Shown here: piece after piece, positions 29,006-38,972 of the stretch
How positions within the stretch are numbered: position 1 is the stretch's first letter
How the letters are laid out: each line of letters opens with the position of its first letter
DNA from: an uncultured Prochlorococcus sp.
GTDB lineage: Bacteria > Cyanobacteriota > Cyanobacteriia > PCC-6307 > Cyanobiaceae
NCBI GenBank assembly: GCA_902629395.1
Contig: CACOQT010000001.1
Span: forward strand, 62,001 to 126,000
Reading direction: 5' to 3'
DNA: 64,000 nucleotides
Notes under the pieces: generated by a model
The model's input: only the letters and a program-made list of their open reading frames with translations
Told to the model about the DNA's origin: nothing
The model's database searches: none
Position numbers and translations under genes: made by a program

Positions 29006-29428
29006 TCAGGAAAAACTTCTATTAGTGGTACCTGGGTAAATAAGAGTATTTTTATCGATATTAATTTCTGAAAACTTAGTAGGTTCCCAAAATAAATCTC
29101 TTGTAATCAAAAATCGAATATCTTTTTCTTTTAAAAATTTCTCATTGACAAGCTCTTGCAGAGATTGGATGGGGATTTCTGCCCATTTACTGGAATTAGT
29201 TAACCAATTATCCATTTCCCAAACAGGTTCAGAGTTTATTATTTGAAATCCAAAGGCAATTTCTCTATCTTCTGATATCTCAGAAAGGTACCAATCACCC
29301 ACGACTCCATATAAGTGGCAATAAATTAAATCATTTTCAGATCCCTCACTTTTGCCGGATATGGGTTTTAGCGACTTAGCTGTTGACTCAGGGACGAGAT
29401 CTAGCGGATTTTGATTTTGCTCGGACAA
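29006..29428 (-). CDS. Hypothetical protein
   Basis: Soluble protein of 140 residues with a Pro/Ser/Lys-rich start and a mixed core (CHLYGVVGDWYLSEISED, then FGFQIINSEPVWEMDNW). No signal or membrane segment. No family recognised, but composition and length are those of a real gene. Confidence 0.65.
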   Translation of the reverse strand: MSEQNQNPLDLVPESTAKSLKPISGKSEGSENDLIYCHLYGVVGDWYLSEISEDREIAFGFQIINSEPVWEMDNWLTNSSKWAEIPIQSLQELVNEKFLKEKDIRFLITRDLFWEPTKFSEINIDKNTLIYPGTTNRSFS

Positions 29429-29540
29429 AATAAAAGAAAATGTATGATCCTATTAAAGGTTTGATTCTAGATTATATTTTCTTGAAAGTACATTATGTTA
29501 TTTTTATTTTTTATGTAATAAAGTTGCTAATACTTGGGTC

Positions 29541-29849
29541 TCATTGATCACATTCAGTTGATTTAAGTGCTTGCAGAGCCATGTTAATATGTGCCCCCAT
29601 TGCTCCATAAGCCATGAGAGATTTGGAGTTTTTATTCTTAGAGAAAAATTTCTCTTTACTATTCATAATAAGTAATATTTTTTGACTGGTTTCTGACCAG
29701 TTATTTATTAAATCATTGAAGTCTTTTTCCTCATTAATTTGATTTTGTTTTAAGGAATTAAGTGATGTTATATCTTTTCTAGCTTTAATCAAAAAGCTTT
29801 GTAGTTCTTTATGGCTAATAGCATTTTGTGAGAATTGGTCGTTATTCAA
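29541..29849 (-). CDS. Small helical hypothetical protein
   Basis: Protein of 102 residues, almost all helix-forming and rich in Lys, Asn, Ser and Gln (KELQSFLIKARKDITSLNSL). It ends AYGAMGAHINMALQALKS. No family recognised. Located between murD and another small hypothetical on the same strand. Confidence 0.55.
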   Translation of the reverse strand: MNNDQFSQNAISHKELQSFLIKARKDITSLNSLKQNQINEEKDFNDLINNWSETSQKILLIMNSKEKFFSKNKNSKSLMAYGAMGAHINMALQALKSTECDQ

Positions 29850-29921
29850 TTTATATCAATGAAGCTTATTTATAAATTATCACGCATGAACATGTCCTCA
29901 AGGGTGGAATCCCGACCAAAT

Positions 29922-31352
29922 CTAATCCTTTTTAATAAAAGGATTAGATTTGGCTCTATGTTTATTGACTAGTCTTTTGAAGTGATCTCCTCTTTCTTCG
30001 TAATTTTGGTACTGATCGAAACTTGCACATGCTGGAGAAAATAAAATATTGATTGAATTTGTTTTTTTTGCTAACTCAATAGAGGCTTTGGTAGCCTCCT
30101 CCAAATCTTGGGTGACAATTATTACTCCTTGATAAGAAGAAATTAATAATGCTTCTCTCAAGCTTTTTGCATTGAGCCCGAACAAAACTACTCCCTTAGT
30201 TGATTGCTGTATCTGTTTTGTCCAAGGAATGTAATCTCCTTTTTTTTGGATGCCACCAGCAATTAAGATTGCTGGAGACTTAATGGATCTTAAACCTGTT
30301 ATTGAAGAGTCAAAATTAGTGGCTTTACTATCATTGTAAAATCCGAGATTATCTATCTTATCTAAGACCTCCAATCTATGAGGGATTCCTTTGAATGAAT
30401 TCATAGATAATGCAATTGAGGATTGATCAATACCTATTTCTCTAGCTGCAGCTGTTACAAGCAAGAGGTTTTGCAAGTTGTGATTGCCGGGAATGGTTAG
30501 GATTGAAGAATGAAATAGTCGTTTTTGGTCTTCAAAAATATAACCTTTTTGATCAATCCAGAATTTTGGATAATGATAGTAAGAGGACTGAACCTTTGTT
30601 CCAACCCATATACCTTTAGGTAGTTTTTTTCTTTCTCTGGATAAATTTATATCATCAGAATTATAAATTCTAATGGACGATTTTTCTATCAGACTTCGTT
30701 TAATAGAAAAATAAGATTCTATATCTTTGTGTCTTTCTAAGTGATCAGGAGTGAATGTTGTCCAGATACCGATAGTTGGTTTTACATTTGGTGAACTTTC
30801 AATCTGATAACTACTTAATTCTAAAACTAACCAGTTTAAATTTTCATAATTATTCTTCTTGTATTCAAAAGCTATGTTAGAAATTGGTCTCCCTACATTT
30901 CCTGCCATTTCTGAATTTAAATTATTGAATTTAAGAACATGGTTAAGCATATTAGTTACTGTTGTCTTCCCATTTGTTCCAGTAATTCCAATAGAAGGAA
31001 TATGACTTAATCTTTCCCATGCCAACTCAACCTCTCCCTGCATATTGATACTTTTATTTCTTAATTCTTTTAGTGCTACATGCTCCCAGTCTATACCTGG
31101 ACTAACAATAATTGAATTAATTTTTTCTATAAATGGTGTGAAATTTTTGATATGTAATGGTTGCCCAATCAAGATGTTTTTGATTCCCTCAGATTTCAAT
31201 TTTTTGGATATATTTATTAATTTATCATTTGAATTATTTTCCAATATTAAAACATTTTTACCCTCTGATTTAAGTAGTCTAGCTGCACTTATGCCTGACC
31301 TTCCTAGTCCCAGTACAATGTATAATTTATTGGATTGATTTGGTTTAGACAA
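29922..31352 (-). CDS. murD: UDP-N-acetylmuramoylalanine--D-glutamate ligase
   Basis: Cytoplasmic peptidoglycan ligase that adds D-Glu to UDP-MurNAc-Ala. Rossmann-like start VLGLGRSGISAARLL, ATP loop GTNGKTT at residues 125-131, and TTFTPDHLERH in the central domain. Full length (476 residues). Confidence 0.96.
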   Translation of the reverse strand: MSKPNQSNKLYIVLGLGRSGISAARLLKSEGKNVLILENNSNDKLINISKKLKSEGIKNILIGQPLHIKNFTPFIEKINSIIVSPGIDWEHVALKELRNKSINMQGEVELAWERLSHIPSIGITGTNGKTTVTNMLNHVLKFNNLNSEMAGNVGRPISNIAFEYKKNNYENLNWLVLELSSYQIESSPNVKPTIGIWTTFTPDHLERHKDIESYFSIKRSLIEKSSIRIYNSDDINLSRERKKLPKGIWVGTKVQSSYYHYPKFWIDQKGYIFEDQKRLFHSSILTIPGNHNLQNLLLVTAAAREIGIDQSSIALSMNSFKGIPHRLEVLDKIDNLGFYNDSKATNFDSSITGLRSIKSPAILIAGGIQKKGDYIPWTKQIQQSTKGVVLFGLNAKSLREALLISSYQGVIIVTQDLEEATKASIELAKKTNSINILFSPACASFDQYQNYEERGDHFKRLVNKHRAKSNPFIKKD

Positions 31353-31644
31353 TTTAATTAAGATTTAAATGTGAATAGATCTTCACTAATAATGGTGGAT
31401 AATTCCTCTTGATAATATTCACTTTATAAATTTAGAGCAATCTTAAAATAGAATATTTTTATTTTAATATCTTTTTTTTAACTAAACATAGTTTATTCAT
31501 AAATACGTTAAAAAATCCCAGAATTGAAAGGAAAATCTTTAAAAGGTAGTTTTGATAATCGATTTAATAAGATTAAAAAAACATTAATACTTCTGGCTTT
31601 TTCTTCAATAGTTGTTTTGATTCAGAAGAATTGGCTTTTTTTTA

Positions 31645-31791
31645 ATGCCCGTAAACATTGATAGTAGTAAGATTTTTAATCAACAAAAAATTAAAGAATC
31701 AAAGAATGTTGAATATTCTGTAATTGGTATGTCCGATCAGAGTGAGAGTGAAAAGACATGGATAAAACTTCATCAAATGTTTGATAGGTAA
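31645..31791 (+). CDS. Possible 48-residue protein
   Basis: ATG frame of 48 codons, soluble and charged (MPVNIDSSKIFNQQKIKESK, ending HQMFDR). It lies in the gap between murD and the tRNA. No clear ribosome-binding site. Moderately protein-like only. Confidence 0.35.
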   Translation: MPVNIDSSKIFNQQKIKESKNVEYSVIGMSDQSESEKTWIKLHQMFDR

Positions 31792-31853
31792 TCAGTTCTT
31801 AACTTCCCTTGAGGTTTTCTCGCCAATAGCCAAGCGATAGTAAAGATGGTGAA

Positions 31854-31925
31854 TGGGCGATACTGGAATCGAACCAGTGACTCCTACCGTGTCAAGGTAG
31901 TGCTCTACCTCTGAGCTAATCGCCC
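31854..31925 (-). tRNA. trnV: tRNA-Val (GAC)
   Basis: Read on the minus strand, GGGCGAT pairs with ATCGCCC in the acceptor stem with discriminator A. The D-arm contains AGCTCAGAGGTAGAGC, the anticodon arm is CTACC-TTGACAC-GGTAG with anticodon GAC, and the T-arm is CACTGGTTCGATTCCAGT. All four arms fold. CCA is not encoded. It lies between the 48-codon frame and the PSII S4-domain gene. Confidence 0.95.
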
Positions 31926-31993
31926 TTTTTAATCAATTGAGAGCTCAATTACAATGTTACTCAATGAAATTAGCAGGCAATAGGACCTAATGA

Positions 31994-32782
31994 TCATTGC
32001 CTTAGTAATTTTATTCTCCAACGCTCTTTTTTTGTTTTATCGATATCTAAAATTTTTAGTGACCCTTTTTTCTCCAAATGAATAAGGTCTCCAACATGCA
32101 CAGATTTGCTAGGCTGATTATTTGAAATCCAATTAAGTCTCAAAAAGCCTTGCTTAATTTGAGTCGTTATTTTTGATCTAGATAAGCCAAAGCCTGCAGA
32201 GGCAATAGCGTCAATTCTTGTAGAAGCTTCCACTGTATTAATTATTTTTTCTGGTCTTTGGAAAGGAATCTCCATATCTTTTAGATCTAGCTCTTCGATT
32301 CTTACTTCAACTTCTCTTAATTTTCCAATTTTTTTATGCACTGAATTTGCACAATTTTTCGAACAAATGGCTTGTGCACCTCTATCTCTAATTAACCAGA
32401 TGTCTCCTATTTCTCCAGCCTCCACCTCAAGTTTATTCAAAATACACCTAAAGTCGTTTTGTTCGGCTCTATCAAAAAGAAAGTTTCCTTTAAGATAAAT
32501 TCCTTTGATAGGCACATCTGAAGGAGTAAATTTTTTTTCTTCCTCAGATCTTAAAAAACATATCCTTTTTCTTTCTGCTTGTGGGAATCCTCCCTCGAAA
32601 AAAAGAGTTACATCACATAGGTTGTCGAATCTATTTTTTATTTCCTCAATTAATTGTGCTGAAACAAAAGGAGACCATATTGGTTCACGGACCACTAAAG
32701 CTTTTTCTGCAAAGTAAAGTAAAGCCTCTAATTCATTTGGAAAAGCAGTATTATTTAGAATCTTTTCTTTTGGAAGATACAT
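31994..32782 (-). CDS. Photosystem II S4-domain protein (YlmH-like)
   Basis: RNA-binding protein of 262 residues. N-terminal YlmH-type domain (RKRICFLRSEEE region), and a C-terminal S4 domain with STRIDAIASAGFGLSRSKI and IKQGFLRLNW. Cyanobacterial members are named PSII S4-domain proteins; the photosystem link comes from family annotation and is not shown by the sequence. Confidence 0.85.
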   Translation of the reverse strand: MYLPKEKILNNTAFPNELEALLYFAEKALVVREPIWSPFVSAQLIEEIKNRFDNLCDVTLFFEGGFPQAERKRICFLRSEEEKKFTPSDVPIKGIYLKGNFLFDRAEQNDFRCILNKLEVEAGEIGDIWLIRDRGAQAICSKNCANSVHKKIGKLREVEVRIEELDLKDMEIPFQRPEKIINTVEASTRIDAIASAGFGLSRSKITTQIKQGFLRLNWISNNQPSKSVHVGDLIHLEKKGSLKILDIDKTKKERWRIKLLRQ

Positions 32783-32873
32783 AAAATAGATTCTAGTTTC
32801 TTTTTCTTAATATAAACTTCATCTGATCATATTGATGTCCTTAACAACTCTTTTATAAATATTATTTAAGTTA

Positions 32874-33440
32874 TTATTGTTTACCAATTGTTAGTATTTC
32901 TAGGTTCTCAATTTCATTTAGAATCGCCCAAGGCGGTTCTAGCTCAATTGGTAATTGAATAATTAAAAGCCAAAAACCATCCTTGCTTTTTTTACGAATA
33001 GCTCTTAAATCATCATCTGTCTCTTGACTAATACCACCAGCCGAGAAAAAACTCCCAAGTGCTCCCGAAATCATTCCAACTACTCCACCAATAAGCTTTT
33101 CTAATTGATCTGGGAACCCCATATCTGCAAATGTCTTTAGATCAGTCATTTCTGAAAAGCTTAGGCCAGCAACAAAACCAAAGGGTATTAACCATGTAGC
33201 TAAAGTTTTTTGCCGATCTTTTCGAGCAAGAGCAGGATTCAAAAGTTTGACATCGTTAAAACTTGATTGATTGGTAAATACTTCCTCTGAGGTGTCATGA
33301 TTAAACTTCTCATTTATTAACTTATTGTCCAATGGCTCAACTAAATCGCAATTAAGGATAGGGGTTTGAGCCTCTCTAAGTTTGAGAAGCAACTCTTTTG
33401 CTACTCTCTTTTCTTTCAAGATGATGACGTAAGTGGACAC
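32874..33440 (-). CDS. Hypothetical protein with a Gly-rich hydrophobic segment
   Basis: Protein of 188 residues: soluble N-terminal part, a hydrophobic segment (TWLIPFGFVAGLSF), another Gly-rich one (LIGGVVGMISGALGSFFSAGG), and a C-terminal domain ending LEILTIGKQ. It may be membrane-associated. No family recognised with confidence. Confidence 0.65.
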   Translation of the reverse strand: MSTYVIILKEKRVAKELLLKLREAQTPILNCDLVEPLDNKLINEKFNHDTSEEVFTNQSSFNDVKLLNPALARKDRQKTLATWLIPFGFVAGLSFSEMTDLKTFADMGFPDQLEKLIGGVVGMISGALGSFFSAGGISQETDDDLRAIRKKSKDGFWLLIIQLPIELEPPWAILNEIENLEILTIGKQ

Positions 33441-33544
33441 TAATTAGCTCCTTGAAATGTTTGGATATTCAATCCTGCCCAACATAATTCTGGTCAGAGG
33501 CAAATAGATCACTAAAGTTCAGATCGGCACGTTTCTCGCCTTTA

Positions 33545-35131
33545 ATGACGAAAGTTCTTGTTTCTGATCCCATTGATCAAGCAGGTGTAGATATTCTTAC
33601 TCAGGTTGCTCAGGTTGACCAAAAAATTGGTCTTTCTATAGAAGAGTTGAAAGCTTTAATTGGAGAGTATGACGGATTGATGATCCGTTCAGGAACTCAA
33701 GTTACCTCAGATGTGATTGGTAAGGCAAAGAAATTAAGAATCATTGGTAGAGCAGGAGTTGGAGTAGATAATGTTGATGTGCCGGCTGCTACAAAGAAGG
33801 GAGTCTTAGTTGTTAATTCTCCAGGTGGAAACACCATTGCCGCAGCTGAGCATGCTCTAGCGATGATTCTTTCACTATCGAGAAATATCCCTCAAGCTCA
33901 TGTAAGTATGTTTTCTGGAGGTTGGGATAGGAAAAAATATGTAGGGAATGAGTTATTTAAGAAAACTTTGGGAGTAGTTGGACTTGGCAAGATTGGATCC
34001 CACGTCGCAAAAGTTGCAAATGCCATGGGTATGGAAGTTATTGGATTTGATCCTTTTGTTTCTATTGAAAGGGCTCAGCAAATGCAGGTTAGATTGAGCG
34101 ATATTGATAAGTTGTTTAAAGAATCCGATTATGTAACCCTTCATCTTCCTAGGACCCCTGAAACAGAGAATTTAGTTGATATTGACCTATTAAGAACAAT
34201 GAAACCAACTTCAAGATTGGTCAATTGTGCAAGAGGCGGGATTATTAATGAAAATGATTTAGCCCATGCGTTAGAGGAAAATATTATTCAAGGTGCTGCA
34301 ATTGATGTTTATGCCAAAGAACCTTTGGCTGAGAACTCACCTCTACGTGCAGTCAAAAAAGGTTTGATACTTACTCCTCATTTGGGAGCTTCAACTGTTG
34401 AGGCCCAACAAAATGTGGCTATTGATGTTGCAGAGCAAATAAGAGATGTTCTTTTAGGTTTGCCAGCACGAAGTGCTGTAAATATTCCAGGTCTGAGTGC
34501 GGAGATAATGGATAGTCTCAAACCGCATTTAAAACTTGCGGAGACTTTAGGATTGTTGGTAAGTCAAATTTCTGGAGGACAGATTCAGAAGTTAGAGGTA
34601 CGTTTGCAAGGGGAATTCGCTCAACATCCCTCTCAGCCCCTAGTTATTGCCACGTTGAAGGGATTACTCACCAGTGCATTGGGAGATAAAATCAATTACG
34701 TAAACGCTTCATTGGAAGCTAAAGGTCGTGGGATTGATGTGGTCGAAATCACGGATGAATTGAGCCCAGAGTTCGCTCGAGGCTCTTTGCAGTTGGACAG
34801 CTATAGCGACAAAGGTGTACACAGTGTCTCAGGAACTGTTTTTGGTGATGGAGATCTAGGTATTACAAGTATCGATGAGTATCCTATAAATTTTGTACCA
34901 AGTAGACATATGCTTTTTACTAGACATAGGGATATGCCTGGAATTATTGGTCAAATCGGTTCGCTTTTAGGTAAACACAATGTAAATGTAGCTTCAATGC
35001 AAGTAGGAAGAAGGATTGTGAGAGGTGAGGCAGTTATGGTTTTAAGTATTGATGATCCAATTCCACCGCAGTTGTTGGGATCAATTCTCTCAATGCAAGG
35101 TATAAACGAAGCTCATTCTGTGACTTTGTAA
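33545..35131 (+). CDS. serA: D-3-phosphoglycerate dehydrogenase
   Basis: First enzyme of serine synthesis. NAD-binding GLGKIG at residues 146-151, catalytic-region motif CARGGIINE, and LTPHLGAST with the catalytic His. The 528-residue length includes the long C-terminal intervening and ACT domains (GIIGQIGSLLGKHNVNVA) that sense serine in some bacteria. First of a serA-prmA pair. Confidence 0.96.
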   Translation: MTKVLVSDPIDQAGVDILTQVAQVDQKIGLSIEELKALIGEYDGLMIRSGTQVTSDVIGKAKKLRIIGRAGVGVDNVDVPAATKKGVLVVNSPGGNTIAAAEHALAMILSLSRNIPQAHVSMFSGGWDRKKYVGNELFKKTLGVVGLGKIGSHVAKVANAMGMEVIGFDPFVSIERAQQMQVRLSDIDKLFKESDYVTLHLPRTPETENLVDIDLLRTMKPTSRLVNCARGGIINENDLAHALEENIIQGAAIDVYAKEPLAENSPLRAVKKGLILTPHLGASTVEAQQNVAIDVAEQIRDVLLGLPARSAVNIPGLSAEIMDSLKPHLKLAETLGLLVSQISGGQIQKLEVRLQGEFAQHPSQPLVIATLKGLLTSALGDKINYVNASLEAKGRGIDVVEITDELSPEFARGSLQLDSYSDKGVHSVSGTVFGDGDLGITSIDEYPINFVPSRHMLFTRHRDMPGIIGQIGSLLGKHNVNVASMQVGRRIVRGEAVMVLSIDDPIPPQLLGSILSMQGINEAHSVTL

Positions 35132-35156
35132 TTTGTCAGCTCAAAAAACTATAGAT

Positions 35157-36065
35157 ATGAAAAACTCCCAGCTTCTTTGGTTGAGATTGGAGCAGGAATT
35201 TCAAGTTGAGCTAGAAGATTCTTTTTATTGGCTTTTGAACAAGTTAGAAATCCATAGATTTTCTATGGAGCATAAGCCAAACGAAAAATCTACCAAGGTT
35301 TTGTTTATTTGGCTTCCTCTCAATGAGTGGTCAATTGAAGAGCAGAAAAACCTAATCAAATCTTTAATATCTTTAGCAAAAACTTTTGATTTAGAACTTC
35401 CTCCTTGTCTATGGAGTGAGGTGAAAGATGAAGATTGGAGTTTAAGTTGGAAAAAAAGTTGGAAACCTGATCCAGTAGGAAAATCTATTTTAATTTTACC
35501 AGCGTGGTTAGAGGTTCCAGAAGAATTTATTGGACGAAAGATAATACGTATAGATCCTGGAAGTGCATTTGGTACCGGCAGCCATTTCTCTACAAGGCTG
35601 TGCATAGAGGCCCTAGAAGATATTCCACCATCAGGTCAAATAATCGCTGATATAGGCTGTGGAAGCGGGATATTATCTTGTACTGCATTAAGATTAGGAG
35701 CAATTCGTACTTTCTCAGTTGATATTGATTCTTTAGCAATTTCAGCCACCAAAATTAATTCAGCTTTAAATGATTTTTCAGACGATCTTTTAAGAGTTTT
35801 TCATGGCTCTATTCAAGAAATAGAGGCTAATATGCCGAAAAAAAAAATTGATTTGATCCTCTGCAATATTCTTTCACCTGTCATAAAATCATTAGGTCCA
35901 GAGTTTAAAAAAATTATTGCTCGAAAAGGAAAAGTAATTTTGTCTGGTTTATTAGTTGAGCAGATCGAGGAGCTTCAAGAGTTTTTTTCTACTCTTGGTT
36001 GGCAAGTTCTTAAAATCAAAACCAAGGGCCAATGGGCGTTGATGGTATTGACTTTGATTAAATAA
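35157..36065 (+). CDS. prmA: Ribosomal protein L11 methyltransferase
   Basis: SAM-dependent methyltransferase acting on ribosomal protein L11. PGSAFGTGSH and IADIGCGSGIL give the family's SAM-binding signature, and LCNILSP matches the catalytic segment. An in-frame TTG at 35133 starts one base after the serA stop, but the ATG at 35157 seems more likely. Confidence 0.9.
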   Translation: MKNSQLLWLRLEQEFQVELEDSFYWLLNKLEIHRFSMEHKPNEKSTKVLFIWLPLNEWSIEEQKNLIKSLISLAKTFDLELPPCLWSEVKDEDWSLSWKKSWKPDPVGKSILILPAWLEVPEEFIGRKIIRIDPGSAFGTGSHFSTRLCIEALEDIPPSGQIIADIGCGSGILSCTALRLGAIRTFSVDIDSLAISATKINSALNDFSDDLLRVFHGSIQEIEANMPKKKIDLILCNILSPVIKSLGPEFKKIIARKGKVILSGLLVEQIEELQEFFSTLGWQVLKIKTKGQWALMVLTLIK

Positions 36066-36072
36066 ATTCTAA

Positions 36073-36393
<321 letters not shown>

Positions 36394-36500
36394 TATTAAT
36401 TTTTTCACGAGAATTTCATCGTTTTGCTTGCAAAAGAGGTAACTTTTCGCCAACCTTTGGAATGTGCGCTTAAGACGCAAAAAATTTATTCAGGGATTAA

Positions 36501-36881
36501 TTGAATTCAGAAGTTTTGCCAACTGAAAAAGTTCAAGATCTTTTAGATCATGGTTCTATTCATTCAAGTATTGGAGGCCAATTTAGTTTTAGAGTTTTAG
36601 GCCCTTGTTGTCGACTATATGATCGAGAGGAATTACCTTGGCCATGTTGCAGACTTTCATGGCGAAGTAAGGAGCCAAGTTGGAGACGGATTGGTAAAAG
36701 GTTGGTGGCTGATATTGCCGCTCAAAAATGCCCATCATATTCTGTTGAAATAATACAACCAGGTGCAAAACCTACTACTACTACTTTGACATTGTTTTCC
36801 AGCCGTCTAGATTCGAATATTCAGGAATGGTGGTATAGCAAACATCCACGCTCAAGAGATCGTTCAAATATCTCACCTTGA
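36501..36881 (+). CDS. Hypothetical protein with two Cys-Cys pairs
   Basis: Soluble protein of 126 residues with GPCCRLYDREELPWPCCRL, two CC pairs 15 residues apart, and a third Cys in AAQKCPSYS. Metal or redox roles are possible but unproven. Start is a TTG at 36501; no ATG is in frame upstream. No family recognised. Confidence 0.6.
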   Translation: MNSEVLPTEKVQDLLDHGSIHSSIGGQFSFRVLGPCCRLYDREELPWPCCRLSWRSKEPSWRRIGKRLVADIAAQKCPSYSVEIIQPGAKPTTTTLTLFSSRLDSNIQEWWYSKHPRSRDRSNISP

Positions 36882-37015
36882 ATATCATAAGTTTGAAAAA
36901 ATTGTTAATTCTCTTTGGATTTAAAGTGATGAAGATATGAGGCATTTCACGCACAATTTCATTCCAAACATCAAAATTGAAGGATAATTGTGAGTAATTA
37001 AATTTCAACACAGGG

Positions 37016-37207
37016 ATGAACTTCGACTATCACGCTGTTGCCTCTGCTGCCACTGCTGCTATTCCTCTTGCTGCTGGAGCTGCTGGCGTTGGCTACTTTA
37101 TATTGCGGCAAAGAGGCTTTGGATTTGGCACCTCTCACTTATTAGTTGGTCTGCCCATGTTTGCGGTTGGAGGTGCTGCAGCAGCATTCTTCATTATCAC
37201 AAAGTAA
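37016..37207 (+). CDS. Small two-helix membrane protein
   Basis: Protein of 63 residues with two Ala/Gly-rich helices (AATAAIPLAAGAAGVGYFIL and LLVGLPMFAVGGAAAAFFI) joined by a basic, Gly-rich loop RQRGFGFG. Ends before a strong terminator at 37231-37258. Function unknown. Confidence 0.7.
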   Translation: MNFDYHAVASAATAAIPLAAGAAGVGYFILRQRGFGFGTSHLLVGLPMFAVGGAAAAFFIITK

Positions 37208-37230
37208 ATTTAGTAAGTATCTACCCAATA

Positions 37231-37258
37231 AAAAAAGGGGGCCAATGCCCCCTTTTTT
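37231..37258. terminator. Bidirectional terminator
   Basis: AAAAAAGGGGGC (37231-37242) pairs perfectly with GCCCCCTTTTTT (37247-37258) around a CAAT loop. With A-run and T-run on both sides it can end both the 37016 gene and the convergent pentapeptide-repeat gene. Confidence 0.92.
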
Positions 37259-37290
37259 AATTGGGTAATTAAGAGATTGAGGGACTTAGT

Positions 37291-37839
37291 TTAAGTTCCT
37301 GGGTTAAAACCTTGACCTTTGGTAGCAGGCACATATCCAGCTCCTCTAGTGCTACAACCAAGACTATCTGCTGTGTTGCCTGTTGCTACTTCACAGAGCT
37401 TTTTCTGTTGACTTCTATCTAGAACAGCATCAGTGAAGTCTGCACCATCAATGGTTACGCCATCAAAAACGCTCTTAAGCAATTCAGCACCGGTAAGATT
37501 TACGTTTGTGAGGTTTGCATTATCAAACCTTGTGGCATAAGCAATAACGTTGGTCATGTTTGCACCTGAAAGGTCAGAATTTTTTAGACTGGAAACACTG
37601 AAATAAGCTCCTGTAAAATTTGCCTCACCAAGATCTTTTCCTGATAAGTCGTATTTCACATATTCAGTATTTTGCAGGTCTTGACCATGCAAACTATCAT
37701 CTAAGGCCTCTACTGATGAAGGGTCGCTGGGATACAGAGCACTTACAGATAAAGGACTAATGCTAAGACTTACAAGCACAGGTATCAAGACTAATAGTCT
37801 TGTGAAGGACCGTTTAAGGGAAGAAATAAGAGAATCCAT
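37291..37839 (-). CDS. Exported pentapeptide-repeat protein
   Basis: Protein of 182 residues: an N-terminal signal with a hydrophobic core (LLVLIPVLVSLSISPLSVSA) and a cleavable AxA end, then pentapeptide repeats (DLSGKDLGEANFTGAYF, SGANMTNV, NLTNVNLTGAEL, GADFTDAVL) forming a right-handed beta-helix. Two Cys near the end. Likely in the thylakoid lumen or periplasm; role unknown. Confidence 0.87.
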   Translation of the reverse strand: MDSLISSLKRSFTRLLVLIPVLVSLSISPLSVSALYPSDPSSVEALDDSLHGQDLQNTEYVKYDLSGKDLGEANFTGAYFSVSSLKNSDLSGANMTNVIAYATRFDNANLTNVNLTGAELLKSVFDGVTIDGADFTDAVLDRSQQKKLCEVATGNTADSLGCSTRGAGYVPATKGQGFNPGT

Positions 37840-37913
37840 TAATAACGCCAGCGATTAAAGAAGCACCAAACTCGACTATTGTTTCATGTAGAGGCATTTC
37901 ATAGGTAAAGGGA

Positions 37914-38903
37914 TCACGAACTGTTGCAGTTCAGGTTTTTATTTACGTCAATCTGCAGAAAGTCCTTTGCCAATTGAGTATTTGGAAAAATTGCTTTTGC
38001 TTCATTAAGCAAATCATTTGGACATGTTTGATTCCCAGGGGTATATCTTGGACTCAAATGGGTCAGAATTAGTTGGTCAACATTGGCTTTCGCAGCAATC
38101 TGAGCGGCCATGGTTGCAGTTGAATGTCCTCGCTCGTATGCCATTTCAGTCTCTTTTTGAGAATAAGTTGATTCATGGATTAGTAGATTAGCTTTTTTAG
38201 AAATCTCAATTGCTGATTCTGTAAATACAGTATCTGTGCAATAAACCATGCTTACACCAGGTCTAGGCGGTCCACAGAACTCTTTACCTGAAAAAATGCG
38301 ACCATCTTCTAATCTGACTTCCTCACCTCTATGTAAGGCTGCATAAACGGGTCCAGGGGGGATCCCAAGTGACTTTGCTTTCTCTAAATTGAACCTCCCG
38401 GGTCTAGTTTTTTGGTTGACTCTGTACGCAAAAGAGGGGATTCGATGCTTGAGAGGAGCTGTCTTGACTTCTAAATCGGAATCTTCAAATAAAATTTCTT
38501 GATTAAAAGCTGCATTCTCAACTCTGTTAAATTTTAAAGAGTAAGCCAATCTGCTCGAACTGTTGTAGAGACAGGAATCAATAAAGTTTTTGAGTGGAGT
38601 CGGCCCGAACAATTCAATTCCAGAGGTACTGCCTGCCAAACCAATACTTGCGAGCAGTCCAGGTAAGCCATAAATATGATCCCCATGCATGTGAGTAATG
38701 AATATTTTTTTTATTTGAGAAAACTTGAGATTACTTCTAATGAACTGATGCTGTGTACCTTCGCCACAATCGAACAACCACAATTCTGACCTTTGTGGTG
38801 GCTTTAGTACCATCGCTGATACGTTTCTAGCTAGAGTTGGAACACCTGAGCTAGTTCCCAGAAAAGTAACTTGCAATTTCCCTCTTGTGAGACATGTTGC
38901 CAT
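37914..38903 (-). CDS. rnz: Ribonuclease Z
   Basis: tRNA 3'-processing endonuclease of the metallo-beta-lactamase fold, 329 residues. The zinc motif THMHGDH is at residues 70-76, with further ligands in IHESTY and LTHLSPRY. Its full length matches the long bacterial/plastid-like form. Confidence 0.95.
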   Translation of the reverse strand: MATCLTRGKLQVTFLGTSSGVPTLARNVSAMVLKPPQRSELWLFDCGEGTQHQFIRSNLKFSQIKKIFITHMHGDHIYGLPGLLASIGLAGSTSGIELFGPTPLKNFIDSCLYNSSSRLAYSLKFNRVENAAFNQEILFEDSDLEVKTAPLKHRIPSFAYRVNQKTRPGRFNLEKAKSLGIPPGPVYAALHRGEEVRLEDGRIFSGKEFCGPPRPGVSMVYCTDTVFTESAIEISKKANLLIHESTYSQKETEMAYERGHSTATMAAQIAAKANVDQLILTHLSPRYTPGNQTCPNDLLNEAKAIFPNTQLAKDFLQIDVNKNLNCNSS

Positions 38904-38972
38904 TCATAGATTTGACCACTGGTGGATCATCTTTCTTATAGGCAAAATTAGTACCTAAATCCAATTTTTATT

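Noticed and set aside
36781-37011. Minus-strand 76-codon frame
   Set aside because: Overlaps the 3' end of the Cys-rich protein gene on the opposite strand and lacks protein-like composition in the remainder.
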